From an uncultured Trueperaceae bacterium (lineage in GTDB: Bacteria > Deinococcota > Deinococci > Deinococcales > Trueperaceae), in NCBI GenBank assembly GCA_937907415.1, contig CALCHY010000357.1, positions 1 through 22,286 of the forward strand: 22,286 nt of DNA, read 5' to 3'. The notes under the pieces were generated by a model. It was not told where the DNA came from, made no database searches, and was given only the letters and a program-made list of their open reading frames with translations. Position numbers and translations under genes: made by a program. This document shows, one piece after another, positions 1-7,325 of this stretch (positions within the stretch are counted from its first letter, which is position 1; each line of letters begins with the position of its first letter).

Positions 1-277
1 ACTCGTTGGAGATGTCCATGTTGAAGATGTCGGGGCCGCGGTTGGCGGCGAAGGCAGCGAGAATGAGCTGCGACATCTGGTCGGTTGGATTCGTTACGCG
101 CACGACCTTGTAGTCGGGGTAGTCGGCTTCGAACTGACCGATCAGCTCCTCCTCCAACGCTGTGCGGTTCGGGTCTTCGTGCGTCCAGTAGACGATCTCG
201 GTTTGGGCTAGCGCCGCGCCCCCCATGAGCATGAGGGCGAGTAGCGTCACCGCCGACTTAGTGAACCCCTTGAGCAT
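1..277 (-). CDS. ABC transporter extracellular solute-binding protein, family 1 (5' part only)
   Basis: The gene runs off the left edge; 92 codons are visible. It begins with a signal peptide of about 24 residues (MLKGFTKSA, then a hydrophobic stretch ending GGAALAQ). The mature start TEIVYWTHEDPNRTALEEEL and the later segment AAFAANRGPDIFNMDIS are typical of sugar-type (SBP_bac_1) binding proteins, which capture a substrate in the periplasm and pass it to an ABC permease. The ATG at 275-277 is supported by AGGAGG at 283-288, five bases upstream. A promoter candidate lies at 402-431. The substrate cannot be told from this fragment, and the permease genes would be expected further left, outside the window. 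Confidence 0.85.
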   Translation of the reverse strand, partial: MLKGFTKSAVTLLALMLMGGAALAQTEIVYWTHEDPNRTALEEELIGQFEADYPDYKVVRVTNPTDQMSQLILAAFAANRGPDIFNMDISNE

Positions 278-401
278 CTAGTCCTCCTGAGCCCAGCTGA
301 GATGACCATGGGCCGGGTTGGTCCGGTCCTTGCGGCCACCCGTCAGGACGTCGGCGCGGCCGCTGTGGTCAACGCACTGTCCGGTATTGACGTTGAGAGT
401 G

Positions 402-431
402 AGCATAGTTGTTCGCCTGGCAGCGGGTCAA
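402..431 (-). promoter_or_regulatory. Promoter candidate for the solute-binding protein gene
   Basis: On the minus strand, TTGACC (426-431) and TATGCT (402-407) are separated by 18 bases, a reasonable sigma-70 type pair. Transcription would start near 395, giving a leader of about 118 bases before the ATG at 277. The rest of the 278-485 gap shows no credible gene; the reading frames there look like shadow frames. Confidence 0.4.
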
Positions 432-485
432 TGGTGAGTTGGGCGCAGCGTAGACAGAGCCAGCTGCCCAGCAGCATGCCCCAGT

Positions 486-1292
486 TCAGAGCGTGGCGCA
501 GGCGCTTGGGTCCCCAGTCTTGTAGCCGGCGCCGAACCACTGCGTGCGTTGCGCGGAACTGCCGTGGGTGAACGTCTCCTGATTGGGCACGCGCCCAGCG
601 CGCTTAGCCAAGGTGTCGTCGCCCACTGACGAGGCGGCAGTAAGGCCCTCTTGCAGGTCGCCGCGTTCCATGACGCCGCGGCTCTCTGCCGAGGAGGCCC
701 ATACGCCCGCGTAGCAGTCGGCCTGCAGTTCGGTGGCGACGGACTGGCTCGAGGACTGGCCACTAGCCAGCGCGCCGAGGAGGTCCTGCACGTGGTGACC
801 GAGTTCGTGAGCGATGACGTACGCTTCCGCGAAGTCGCCTGGCGCGCCGAGTCGTTGACTGAGCTCGTCGAAGAACGACAGGTCGAGGTAGACGGTCTTG
901 TCGCCAGGGCAGTAGAACGGGCCCGTCGCTGCTGGCGCCAGGCCGCAGGCGGTCTGGACGGCGTCGCGGTAGAGGACGAGTTTCGCGTCCGCGTACTGTA
1001 AGTCGCTCGCCTGGAAGACCGCGGCCCAGTACGCCTGGACGTCGTCCAGGACGAACGACACGAAGCGCACTTCGGGCTCTTGCGCCTGCAATTCCGCCTG
1101 ATTGGGTGGTGTCTGCGTCTGTGAGGCGCTTGGACTAAGGCCCAAGGTCGAGAACAGGTCGGTGCCGGTGATGAGGCTCAGAGCCAGGATGACGAGCACC
1201 CCACCGATCCCGAGCGGCACGGCGGCGCGGCCGGGCCCGGATGCTCGCCTGTCCTCTAGGTTCTTGCTCCGACCGGTGTCTTCCCACTTCAC
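486..1292 (-). CDS. Neutral zinc metallopeptidase, YpfJ family, membrane-anchored
   Basis: The 268-aa protein matches the YpfJ/Zn_peptidase family throughout: a basic start VKWEDTGRSKNLEDRR, one membrane helix at about residues 24-44, a short linker, then the peptidase domain. The zinc-binding motif HELGHH is at residues 162-167, followed by the family segment ATELQADCYAGVW (about 187-199), whose Glu is the likely third ligand. The fold is predicted to face the periplasm. I chose the GTG at 1290-1292 because the family starts with a K/R-W segment here and GGAG lies just upstream; an ATG 45 bases further upstream (1337) would add 15 residues unlike the family. It is divergent from the phosphatase gene. 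The substrate is unknown. Confidence 0.88.
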   Translation of the reverse strand: MKWEDTGRSKNLEDRRASGPGRAAVPLGIGGVLVILALSLITGTDLFSTLGLSPSASQTQTPPNQAELQAQEPEVRFVSFVLDDVQAYWAAVFQASDLQYADAKLVLYRDAVQTACGLAPAATGPFYCPGDKTVYLDLSFFDELSQRLGAPGDFAEAYVIAHELGHHVQDLLGALASGQSSSQSVATELQADCYAGVWASSAESRGVMERGDLQEGLTAASSVGDDTLAKRAGRVPNQETFTHGSSAQRTQWFGAGYKTGDPSACATL

Positions 1293-1396
1293 AAGGCCAC
1301 TCCTAGCGTGCGGTTGGCTGGCAAGCCGCGGGCCCATGCGCCCGTAGCGTAGTGTTCTGGCATGCTACACCCGGCCGTCGCGTGCGGTGGTGCCCA

Positions 1397-1452
1397 TTGG
1401 CGGGCCGCCCACGCGGGCCGGGATAATGACCTGAGCGCGGGCACGTTAGACT
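1397..1452 (+). promoter_or_regulatory. Promoter region of the phosphatase gene; likely leaderless start
   Basis: TAGACT at 1447-1452 lies nine bases before the ATG at 1462 and there is no Shine-Dalgarno sequence. This fits a leaderless transcript, a common arrangement in Deinococcota. A second, weaker candidate is TTGGCG (1397-1402) with GATAAT (1422-1427), spacing 19, which would give a leader of about 28 bases. Confidence 0.35.
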
Positions 1453-1461
1453 CTCCAAACA

Positions 1462-2214
1462 ATGAGCACTGCTAATGACAACGATCACGATGCGCGCTTC
1501 GTCGCGCTGAACGGTACGCTGAACACGCGCGACCTCGGTGGCCTGCCCGTAGTCGGCAACGGCAAGACCAATTCGGGCGTGTTCTACCGCTCGGACATCC
1601 CGATGCAGTTGGGTGCGGCCGACTTCGAGCGCCTGCACGAGCTCGGACTGCGCACGGTCATCGACTTGCGCCAACCGCAGGAACTCGAGCGCGACCCCAA
1701 CAGCCTGGCAACGCACAGCGACATCGACTACCAGAACGTCGAGATCTGGGGGCGCATAGACGCTGCTGGCGCCCAACCGTCCGATCCGTTCGACATCACG
1801 GCCTTCTACATCCGCGCGCTCGACCATGCTGGCTCTGCCTTCGTGCATGTCTTGACGTTGCTGGCCGACGCGCCAGGTGCTGCCCTCTTCCACTGCACGG
1901 CAGGCAAGGACCGAACCGGCTTGGTGGCCGCGCTGTTGCTCGAGGCCGTTGGCGTCGACCGCGCCACCATCGTCGAGGACTTCGCGCTCACCCATGACCG
2001 CATCGAGCCACTGCGCCAGCGTTTGCTCGCCGACGCCGAGGAACGCGGCATCAAGCGCAGCGATTTCGCGCGCCTGCTTGGCGCGACGCCTGACCTCATC
2101 GGCCCGGCGCTCGAGCACCTTGACGCCCGCTTCGGCGGCGCCCTCGCTTACCTAGAGAGCAACGGTATGACGCCAGAGACGCTAGAGAAGCTGCGGCACA
2201 AGCTCGTCGGCTAA
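1462..2214 (+). CDS. Tyrosine/serine protein phosphatase (CX5R type, Y_phosphatase3 family)
   Basis: The 250-aa cytoplasmic protein has the layout of the bacterial tyrosine/serine phosphatase family: an N-terminal NTRDLGGLPV segment (21-30), GVFYRSD (39-45), TVIDLR (65-70), and the catalytic P-loop HCTAGKDRTG at 144-153. In that loop Cys145 is the nucleophile and Arg151 binds phosphate; the Lys after Gly resembles the lipid-phosphatase variants of this family. The substrate may be a phosphoprotein or a phosphoinositide-like compound. The ATG is not preceded by a ribosome binding site but by a -10-like TAGACT. It is a single gene between a divergent peptidase and tetR. Confidence 0.9.
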   Translation: MSTANDNDHDARFVALNGTLNTRDLGGLPVVGNGKTNSGVFYRSDIPMQLGAADFERLHELGLRTVIDLRQPQELERDPNSLATHSDIDYQNVEIWGRIDAAGAQPSDPFDITAFYIRALDHAGSAFVHVLTLLADAPGAALFHCTAGKDRTGLVAALLLEAVGVDRATIVEDFALTHDRIEPLRQRLLADAEERGIKRSDFARLLGATPDLIGPALEHLDARFGGALAYLESNGMTPETLEKLRHKLVG

Positions 2215-2234
2215 CGCTCCACGCCAAGCCCAAG

Positions 2235-2266
2235 CCACGTTACGGAACGCTTGTTCCATAACGTGG
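2235..2266. promoter_or_regulatory. TetR operator (palindrome) in front of tetR
   Basis: Two 14-base arms, CCACGTTACGGAAC (2235-2248) and GTTCCATAACGTGG (2253-2266), pair at 13 of 14 positions around the spacer GCTT. The palindrome covers the expected -35 region of the tetR promoter, so it is very likely the autoregulatory binding site. Its core GGAAC-N4-GTTCC recurs at 2947-2960. Confidence 0.75.
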
Positions 2267-2272
2267 TAATCT
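2267..2272 (+). promoter_or_regulatory. -10 box of tetR, leaderless
   Basis: TAATCT ends seven bases before the ATG at 2280, and no ribosome binding site is present. Transcription would therefore start at or next to the A of the start codon. The operator lies immediately upstream. Confidence 0.5.
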
Positions 2273-2279
2273 CGCCGCG

Positions 2280-2897
2280 ATGGCGAGGCCCAAAGAGTTC
2301 GACCATTACGAGGCTGTCCTCAAAGCCGCCGCGCTCTTCGGGCGGCAAGGTTACGAGGCAACGTCCGTCCGGCACCTGCTAGACGAGCTTGGCATCAGTT
2401 CCAGCTCGTTCTACGCGGCGTTCGGCGGCAAGGAACAGCTGTTCATGGAGGCGCTCGCCGCCCACGCAGAGATCGAACGCGACCAGCTCCGCCTCTTACT
2501 CGTCGGCACGGGCACTTTCCGCGACCAGTTCAAAGGCCTGCTGGACGCCCTGATCGCCGAACTCACCTCGGGAGGCGGCACGAGCTCCTTGACCTTACGC
2601 GCGGCGATCGAGTTGGCCGCCAGCAAGCCAGAAGCACTTGCCTTTCTCTCGCAATACCTGAGCGAGCTGATCGGCATGGTCGCTGGCCTCATAACCGCAG
2701 CGACCGAACGCGGCGACCTCGAGCCGGCCTACCCAGCAGAGCACCTCGCGCGCTACTTGCTCTTCAGCGCGTTCAATCTTGGCTTCGTGGCAAAAGTATC
2801 CAGTCGCAGAGAGACGCTGGAAGGCTACGCCGCCATCGCACTGCACGCCCTCGACGACCGCCAACCGAGCCCAGCATTCCCGCAACCAACCGCCTAG
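2280..2897 (+). CDS. TetR/AcrR family transcriptional regulator
   Basis: The 205-aa protein has an N-terminal TetR DNA-binding domain (about residues 8-55): VLKAAALFGRQGYEATSVRHLLDELGISSSSFYAAFGGKEQLF is cut by the usual helix-turn-helix, with the recognition helix at SSSFYAAF. The C-terminal part is an all-helical ligand and dimer domain (about 75-195). It probably represses itself and the downstream export operon, since palindromes with the same core precede both. The inducer is unknown but is probably a hydrophobic compound handled by the exporter. The start is fixed by the -10 box seven bases upstream and by the family-typical MARPKEFD start. Confidence 0.93.
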   Translation: MARPKEFDHYEAVLKAAALFGRQGYEATSVRHLLDELGISSSSFYAAFGGKEQLFMEALAAHAEIERDQLRLLLVGTGTFRDQFKGLLDALIAELTSGGGTSSLTLRAAIELAASKPEALAFLSQYLSELIGMVAGLITAATERGDLEPAYPAEHLARYLLFSAFNLGFVAKVSSRRETLEGYAAIALHALDDRQPSPAFPQPTA

Positions 2898-2912
2898 GAG
2901 GCCTCCAGCAGC

Positions 2913-2978
2913 ATGAGCCACACCGCTAACGACCACCACCCCAACTGGAACGAGCGTTCCACGAGGCGCGCCGCATGA
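2913..2978 (+). CDS. Possible 21-residue leader peptide ahead of the RND gene
   Basis: An ORF encodes MSHTANDHHPNWNERSTRRA plus a final Ala. Its stop codon overlaps the exporter start (ATGA at 2975-2978), an arrangement that would couple translation. AGGAGG lies 11 bases upstream, which is long, and it sits in the palindrome GGAGGCCTCC (2897-2906). The second TetR operator falls inside the ORF. No family is recognised, and it may simply be chance reading of the leader. Confidence 0.3.
   Translation: MSHTANDHHPNWNERSTRRAA
2946..2961. promoter_or_regulatory. Second TetR-type operator, in front of the RND exporter gene
   Basis: TGGAACGAGCGTTCCA is a perfect 7+7 palindrome with a two-base centre, 13 bases before the exporter ATG. 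It shares GGAAC-N4-GTTCC, with identical spacing, with the palindrome before tetR. No clear -10 box follows it, so the repressor could act on an upstream promoter or as a block to read-through from tetR. Confidence 0.65.
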
Positions 2979-5236
2979 CCAAGGCCGACCGCCGCCGAGA
3001 TTGGCTCATAATCGCCGCATTCGCCTTGGTGTCCATCGGCCTCGGGCTCGGGGCGTTGCGCCTGAAGCTCGACGCCTCGGTGGCAGCCATGCTCCCGGAC
3101 AACAGCACCGTCACGGAGCTCCAGCGCGAGGTCGCCGACGTGTTCGGCGCAGACGGCATCATGGTGGCGCTCGTCGAGGGCGACATCTACACGCCGCAGG
3201 CCGTCGCCGCGCTACGGCAACTCTCGAACGACCTCGCCAAGGTTCCAGGCGTCACCGCCGTGACCAGCGCCGGCAACGCGCAACGCATGCTCGACGACGA
3301 CGGCTTCCTCGTCATCGAAGAACTCCTGCCCACCACCCCGACGGCCTCCGACTTGGCCGCCGCGCGCGACTACCTCGAGACGTCACCCCTGTACCGCGGC
3401 GGACTGCTCGTGGCACTAGACGGCAAGTCCGCCAACGTGGTCATGGAAGTCTCGGGAGACGTCGACTCCTCTGCACTGAGCAGCGCCATCCGCGAGGCGC
3501 TCGACCGCGACTGGCAGGGCGCCGGAATGGGCAAAGTTCACCTCGTCGGCGGCCCTCTCATCGACGGCGAGATGCGCGCCACCCTCGCGCGCGAGATGCC
3601 GCTCCTCGGCGGCGTTGCGGCGCTCCTCATCCTCGTCATGCTCTACCTCAACTTCCGCACCGTACGCGGCGCGCTCCTCCCCCTCATGACCGTGCTCGTC
3701 GGCCTGCTCTGGTCACTTGGCGTCATGGGGTGGCTCGGCGCCGAGCTCAGCACCCTGAGCGTCATCGCGCCCGTTGCCATCCTCGCCGTCGGCAGTTCGT
3801 TCTCACTGCACCTGCTCGGACGCTTCTTCCAGGAGCTCTCGCACGGCAAAGACAAGCACCAGGCAATTGCAACCGCGCGCAAGGAGACGGGCCTAGGCGT
3901 CCTCATCTCTGGCTTGGCCATCGCGGCCGCGCTGTCCACCTTCTCCCTTTCCGGCATGCCAACCGTCAGGGCGTTAGGCCTGCTAACGGCAGGCGGCGTG
4001 CTCGGCACGCTCGTGGCGGCGCTCGTGCTTCTGCCCGCCGTGCTTGGGCTGCTACGGGCACCGCGCCGCGTCGTGGACCCTGAACAGCCAGGCATGATCG
4101 CCGGTTTCCTCGAGGCGATCGCGCGCTTCGCAGACCGCCGGCGCTACGGCATCCTCGTTGCGGCAGGCCTGCTCCTGGTCCTCGCGATCGTAGGAACCAC
4201 GCGCATCGTTCCGAACACCGCCGTCATCGACTACTTCAACGCCAACTCACCCCTACGCAAGGACTACGCCATCGTGGAAGACGCCTTCGGAGGCTCGAGC
4301 CAAGTTCAAGTGCTCGTAACCGGAGACATCAGCGACCCAGCAACGCTGCAGTCCATGCTCGCCTTCCAGGAGCGCGTTGCCACCATCGAAGGCGTCGGCC
4401 CGACGACGTCGATAGCCTCGGTGTTACGCGCCATCCACTACACCCTCACTGGGGTAGACGGCCTCCCAACCACGCGCGAGGAGATAGCGCAGGAACTCCT
4501 GCTCTATCAGCTCTCCGGTGACCCCAAGCAGGTCAGCCAGTACCTCACCCTCGACTCGCAACAGGGGCTAGTAGACATCGCCACGAAATCGGAGTCGACG
4601 GCCATCATGCGGGGCATCGTCAACGACATCGAGGCAGCCGGCGCGGCGACCTTAGGCCAACACGCCACCCTCGGCTACACGGGCTCAACGCTGCTGCAGC
4701 TCGACATCGAAGACTCGCTCATGCACGACTTCGTGATCAGCCTGTCGCTCGCCATCATCCTCGTCGTGATCATCGACTCGTTCGTGCGCTCCTTCCGCGC
4801 CGCCCTCGTCACCATCCTCGCCCTGCTGCTCACCATCGCCCTGCAGTACGGCGTCCTAGGGTTCCTGGGCATCCCACTCGACCTCTCGACCATGCTCCTC
4901 GGCGCGCTCGCCATCGGCGTCGGCGATTACGCCATCCACTTGACGGTCAGGTACATGGAGGAACGCCGCAGCGGCCGCCAGCCGGAGGCCGCCATGAACC
5001 AAGCGCTCCACTCCTCCGGGCGCTCCATCCTCTTCACCGCCCTCACGCTGGGCGCAGGCTTCCTCGCCATGGTCTTCAGCCAGTTCGTGCCAGTGCGCAC
5101 CCTCGGCTCGCTCATGGCCTTCACCGTGCTGTCGGTCGGGACCGCCTCGCTAACGCTGCTGCCCGCCGCCTGCCTCGTGTTCCTACGCAACCCGCGCGGC
5201 TCAGCGCCAGCTCCTGCCGTCCGCGGAACCAACTGA
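2975..5236 (+). CDS. RND superfamily exporter, MMPL/HAE3-like
   Basis: The 753-aa inner-membrane protein has two similar halves, each with one helix (about 10-28 and 391-412), a periplasmic domain, then a group of five helices (about 205-360 and 585-740). This is the MMPL/HAE3 layout of proton-driven exporters of lipids or other hydrophobic molecules. The second half carries the proton-relay motif GVGDYAIHL (Asp651, Tyr652); the first half has AVGSSFSLHL (about 271-280) with no acidic residue, so only one half seems able to relay protons. The ATG follows GAGG with eight bases between and overlaps the stop of a possible leader peptide. It is followed at 16 bases by the LolA-like gene, suggesting a joint export system. 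The substrate is unknown. Confidence 0.9.
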   Translation: MTKADRRRDWLIIAAFALVSIGLGLGALRLKLDASVAAMLPDNSTVTELQREVADVFGADGIMVALVEGDIYTPQAVAALRQLSNDLAKVPGVTAVTSAGNAQRMLDDDGFLVIEELLPTTPTASDLAAARDYLETSPLYRGGLLVALDGKSANVVMEVSGDVDSSALSSAIREALDRDWQGAGMGKVHLVGGPLIDGEMRATLAREMPLLGGVAALLILVMLYLNFRTVRGALLPLMTVLVGLLWSLGVMGWLGAELSTLSVIAPVAILAVGSSFSLHLLGRFFQELSHGKDKHQAIATARKETGLGVLISGLAIAAALSTFSLSGMPTVRALGLLTAGGVLGTLVAALVLLPAVLGLLRAPRRVVDPEQPGMIAGFLEAIARFADRRRYGILVAAGLLLVLAIVGTTRIVPNTAVIDYFNANSPLRKDYAIVEDAFGGSSQVQVLVTGDISDPATLQSMLAFQERVATIEGVGPTTSIASVLRAIHYTLTGVDGLPTTREEIAQELLLYQLSGDPKQVSQYLTLDSQQGLVDIATKSESTAIMRGIVNDIEAAGAATLGQHATLGYTGSTLLQLDIEDSLMHDFVISLSLAIILVVIIDSFVRSFRAALVTILALLLTIALQYGVLGFLGIPLDLSTMLLGALAIGVGDYAIHLTVRYMEERRSGRQPEAAMNQALHSSGRSILFTALTLGAGFLAMVFSQFVPVRTLGSLMAFTVLSVGTASLTLLPAACLVFLRNPRGSAPAPAVRGTN

Positions 5237-5252
5237 CCAAGGAGGTCACCAG

Positions 5253-6032
5253 ATGACTGACCCACGCCGGCCGACCCGCCGCCTCGTAACGACCCTCTTC
5301 CTGGCCCTGCTCCTGGGCGGCGCGGTGAGCGCCCAGCGCTACACCACGGCCGCTGAAATCACGGCAGCCATGGACGCCATGCCAAACCCAAGCACGACGG
5401 TCGCCACCCTACGCATGACCATCACTGCGGCGTCGGGGCACTCGCTCACGCGCACCATGCAGATCTGGACGGCCGACGAGGGGCGCTCGCAACTCATCAA
5501 GTTCCTCGAACCAGCCGACGTGCGCGGTTCTGGCTTCCTCTCCGTCGAACAGGCGTCCGGTGAATCGGAGACGATGATCTACTTACCCGCCCTTGGCCGC
5601 GTGCGGCGCGTGGCGGGCGGCCAAGAGCAGGACGCCTTCTTCGGCTCCGACTTCTCGTACGAGGAGATCTCGAGCCTCAGCGGCGACTTCGGTGACGACT
5701 TCACGACCACACTCCTAGAGGTCCAACCCGGCCCCGTCTACGTGATGGAAGGCACGGCCGCCGCTGGCTCGACCAGCAGCTACGACCGCATCGTCTACCA
5801 GGTCCCCGAGGCCACGCTCATCCCTCGACGCGTCGAGTTCTACCGCGCAGGTGAACTCATCAAGGTGCTCACCATCTCCGGAACGGTCACGGTCGGCGAC
5901 TACACGCTGCCGAGCATCATCCGCATGGAGACGGTGGCGACGGGCTCGTTCACCACGATCGACCAGTCCGACTTCACGCTAGACGGTGACATCCCGGCCG
6001 ACGTCTTCACAGAGCGCTTCCTGCAGCGCTGA
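5253..6032 (+). CDS. Outer membrane lipoprotein-sorting protein, LolA-like (PF17131 type)
   Basis: The 259-aa protein has a signal peptide of about 28 residues ending VSAQ and a LolA-like body. Diagnostic segments are LIKFLEPADVRGSGFLSVE (about 76-94), MIYLPALGRVRRVAG and FFGSDFSYEEISS (about 108-142). Members of this family occur beside MMPL-type RND exporters and are thought to ferry a hydrophobic cargo across the periplasm in a half-open beta-barrel. The ATG has a strong AAGGAGGT six bases upstream. Its place between the exporter and an outer-membrane barrel supports a carrier role. It is not the housekeeping LolA by sequence features, and true lipoprotein sorting is not shown. Confidence 0.88.
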   Translation: MTDPRRPTRRLVTTLFLALLLGGAVSAQRYTTAAEITAAMDAMPNPSTTVATLRMTITAASGHSLTRTMQIWTADEGRSQLIKFLEPADVRGSGFLSVEQASGESETMIYLPALGRVRRVAGGQEQDAFFGSDFSYEEISSLSGDFGDDFTTTLLEVQPGPVYVMEGTAAAGSTSSYDRIVYQVPEATLIPRRVEFYRAGELIKVLTISGTVTVGDYTLPSIIRMETVATGSFTTIDQSDFTLDGDIPADVFTERFLQR

Positions 6033-6059
6033 GCCTAGCCAGGCCACGAGGTGAAACGC

Positions 6060-7325
6060 ATGCTTAGGCGCCCACTATCGCTACTCGCGCTGCTACTGAG
6101 CGCACTCATGTTCGCAGCGACCGCCAACGCCCAGGTGAACTACCGCCTCGGCGGCAAGGTCGCAACCGAGTTCGGCGTGGCCATCGACGGGACCATCCCG
6201 GTCGCGGCGGCCGACTTGAGACTAAGGTTGGACGGCGAGGTCGGCTCCGGCTTCTTCCCGGACGCCATCTTCGTAGCCGAGGTCGGCGCCCGCTACGACG
6301 CGGCAGCGGCCGAGCCGTTCAGCGCGCGCCTCGGCCGCGCTTACGCCACCGTCTACCTGGGCCCCGTCGACCTCAGCGCCGGCAACCAGGTCGTCGCGTG
6401 GGGCTCGACCGACGCGGTCAACCCCGTAGACGTGATCAACCCACGCGACCTAGCCAACCCGGTCGGCAACCCAAGCGACCAACGCCTGCCGACGCCGCTA
6501 CTGCGGGCAACGGTGCACGGCCAGGACGGCGTTACGGTCGACCTCGTCGTGGTGCCCGTCTTCGCGCCATCTGCCCTACCAGGTGCCCGCTGGCAACCCG
6601 CCATTGCCATGCCACAACTACCGCCAGGCATGACGATCGTCGGGGTAGTGGAGCCCGTGACGGAAGTGCCAGCGTTCACGGTTGGCAACATCCAGTTCGG
6701 CGGCCGCGCAACGCTCGACCTCGACATTGGGAGCGGCGCAGACGTCAGCGTCGTCGCGTACCGCGGCTTCAGGCACCTGCCGACCGTCGCGGCCAACCTC
6801 GTACCGACCGAGACCCCCGGCCTCTACCTGCTACAGCCGAGCCTGACTTACGACCACATCACGCTGCTCGGCAGCGACTTCTCGGCCGTGCTCGGCAACT
6901 ACGTGCTACGTGGCGAGGCCGCCTATACCTTCGCAGACGACCCGGACGGCACAGACCCGGCGGTAGGCAACGACACCTTCGCGGCCGTCCTAGGGGTAGA
7001 GACGAACATCGCAGGCGGACCGTTCGTCGCCCTGCAGGGCGCGTACCAACGCACAGCACCGGACGCAGGCACGGACCCGACGCATTCGCTCTCCACCGTC
7101 TTGTCGGCCACCTTCGACCCCGACAACCGCACGGGCCTCGACGTCTCGTGGCTGCACGAGTGGCTCGACGGTAGCGGCGTCGTCAGGCCATCCCTCAGTT
7201 ACTCGTTCGCGGACGGCCTGACGGGCACGGCGGCGGCCACCATCTTCTACGGCCCAGACGGGAGCACGTATGGCGCATGGAAAGACAACACCGAACTCCG
7301 CATCGGCCTCGAGTTCGCGTTCTGA
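6060..7325 (+). CDS. Outer-membrane beta-barrel protein, DUF1302-like/porin-like
   Basis: The 421-aa protein has a signal peptide (MLRRPLSLLALLLSALMF, cleavage after ANA) followed by many alternating amphipathic strands, and it ends in IGLEFAF. A terminal Phe is the usual signal for outer-membrane barrel assembly. The segment VVAWGSTDAVNPVDVINPRD (about 125-144) resembles the conserved QVVxWG...NPxDxxNP stretch of barrel proteins encoded next to RND/LolA-like genes. I prefer the ATG at 6060, which has GAGGTG six bases upstream, over a GTG at 6051 that would overlap this site. It probably forms the outer-membrane end of the export route. The family name is tentative; the barrel itself is well supported. 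Confidence 0.75.
   Translation: MLRRPLSLLALLLSALMFAATANAQVNYRLGGKVATEFGVAIDGTIPVAAADLRLRLDGEVGSGFFPDAIFVAEVGARYDAAAAEPFSARLGRAYATVYLGPVDLSAGNQVVAWGSTDAVNPVDVINPRDLANPVGNPSDQRLPTPLLRATVHGQDGVTVDLVVVPVFAPSALPGARWQPAIAMPQLPPGMTIVGVVEPVTEVPAFTVGNIQFGGRATLDLDIGSGADVSVVAYRGFRHLPTVAANLVPTETPGLYLLQPSLTYDHITLLGSDFSAVLGNYVLRGEAAYTFADDPDGTDPAVGNDTFAAVLGVETNIAGGPFVALQGAYQRTAPDAGTDPTHSLSTVLSATFDPDNRTGLDVSWLHEWLDGSGVVRPSLSYSFADGLTGTAAATIFYGPDGSTYGAWKDNTELRIGLEFAF

Noticed and set aside
302..571. Plus-strand ORF of 89 codons and overlapping minus-strand frames at 343-763
   Set aside because: Arg/Ser/Pro-rich low-complexity translation, overlapping the metallopeptidase gene end; no ribosome site or family resemblance. 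It looks like a shadow of GC-rich DNA.
1303..2118. Minus-strand ORF of 271 codons opposite the phosphatase gene
   Set aside because: It lies antisense to a phosphatase with intact catalytic motif and codes for no recognisable domain; the long frame follows from high GC.
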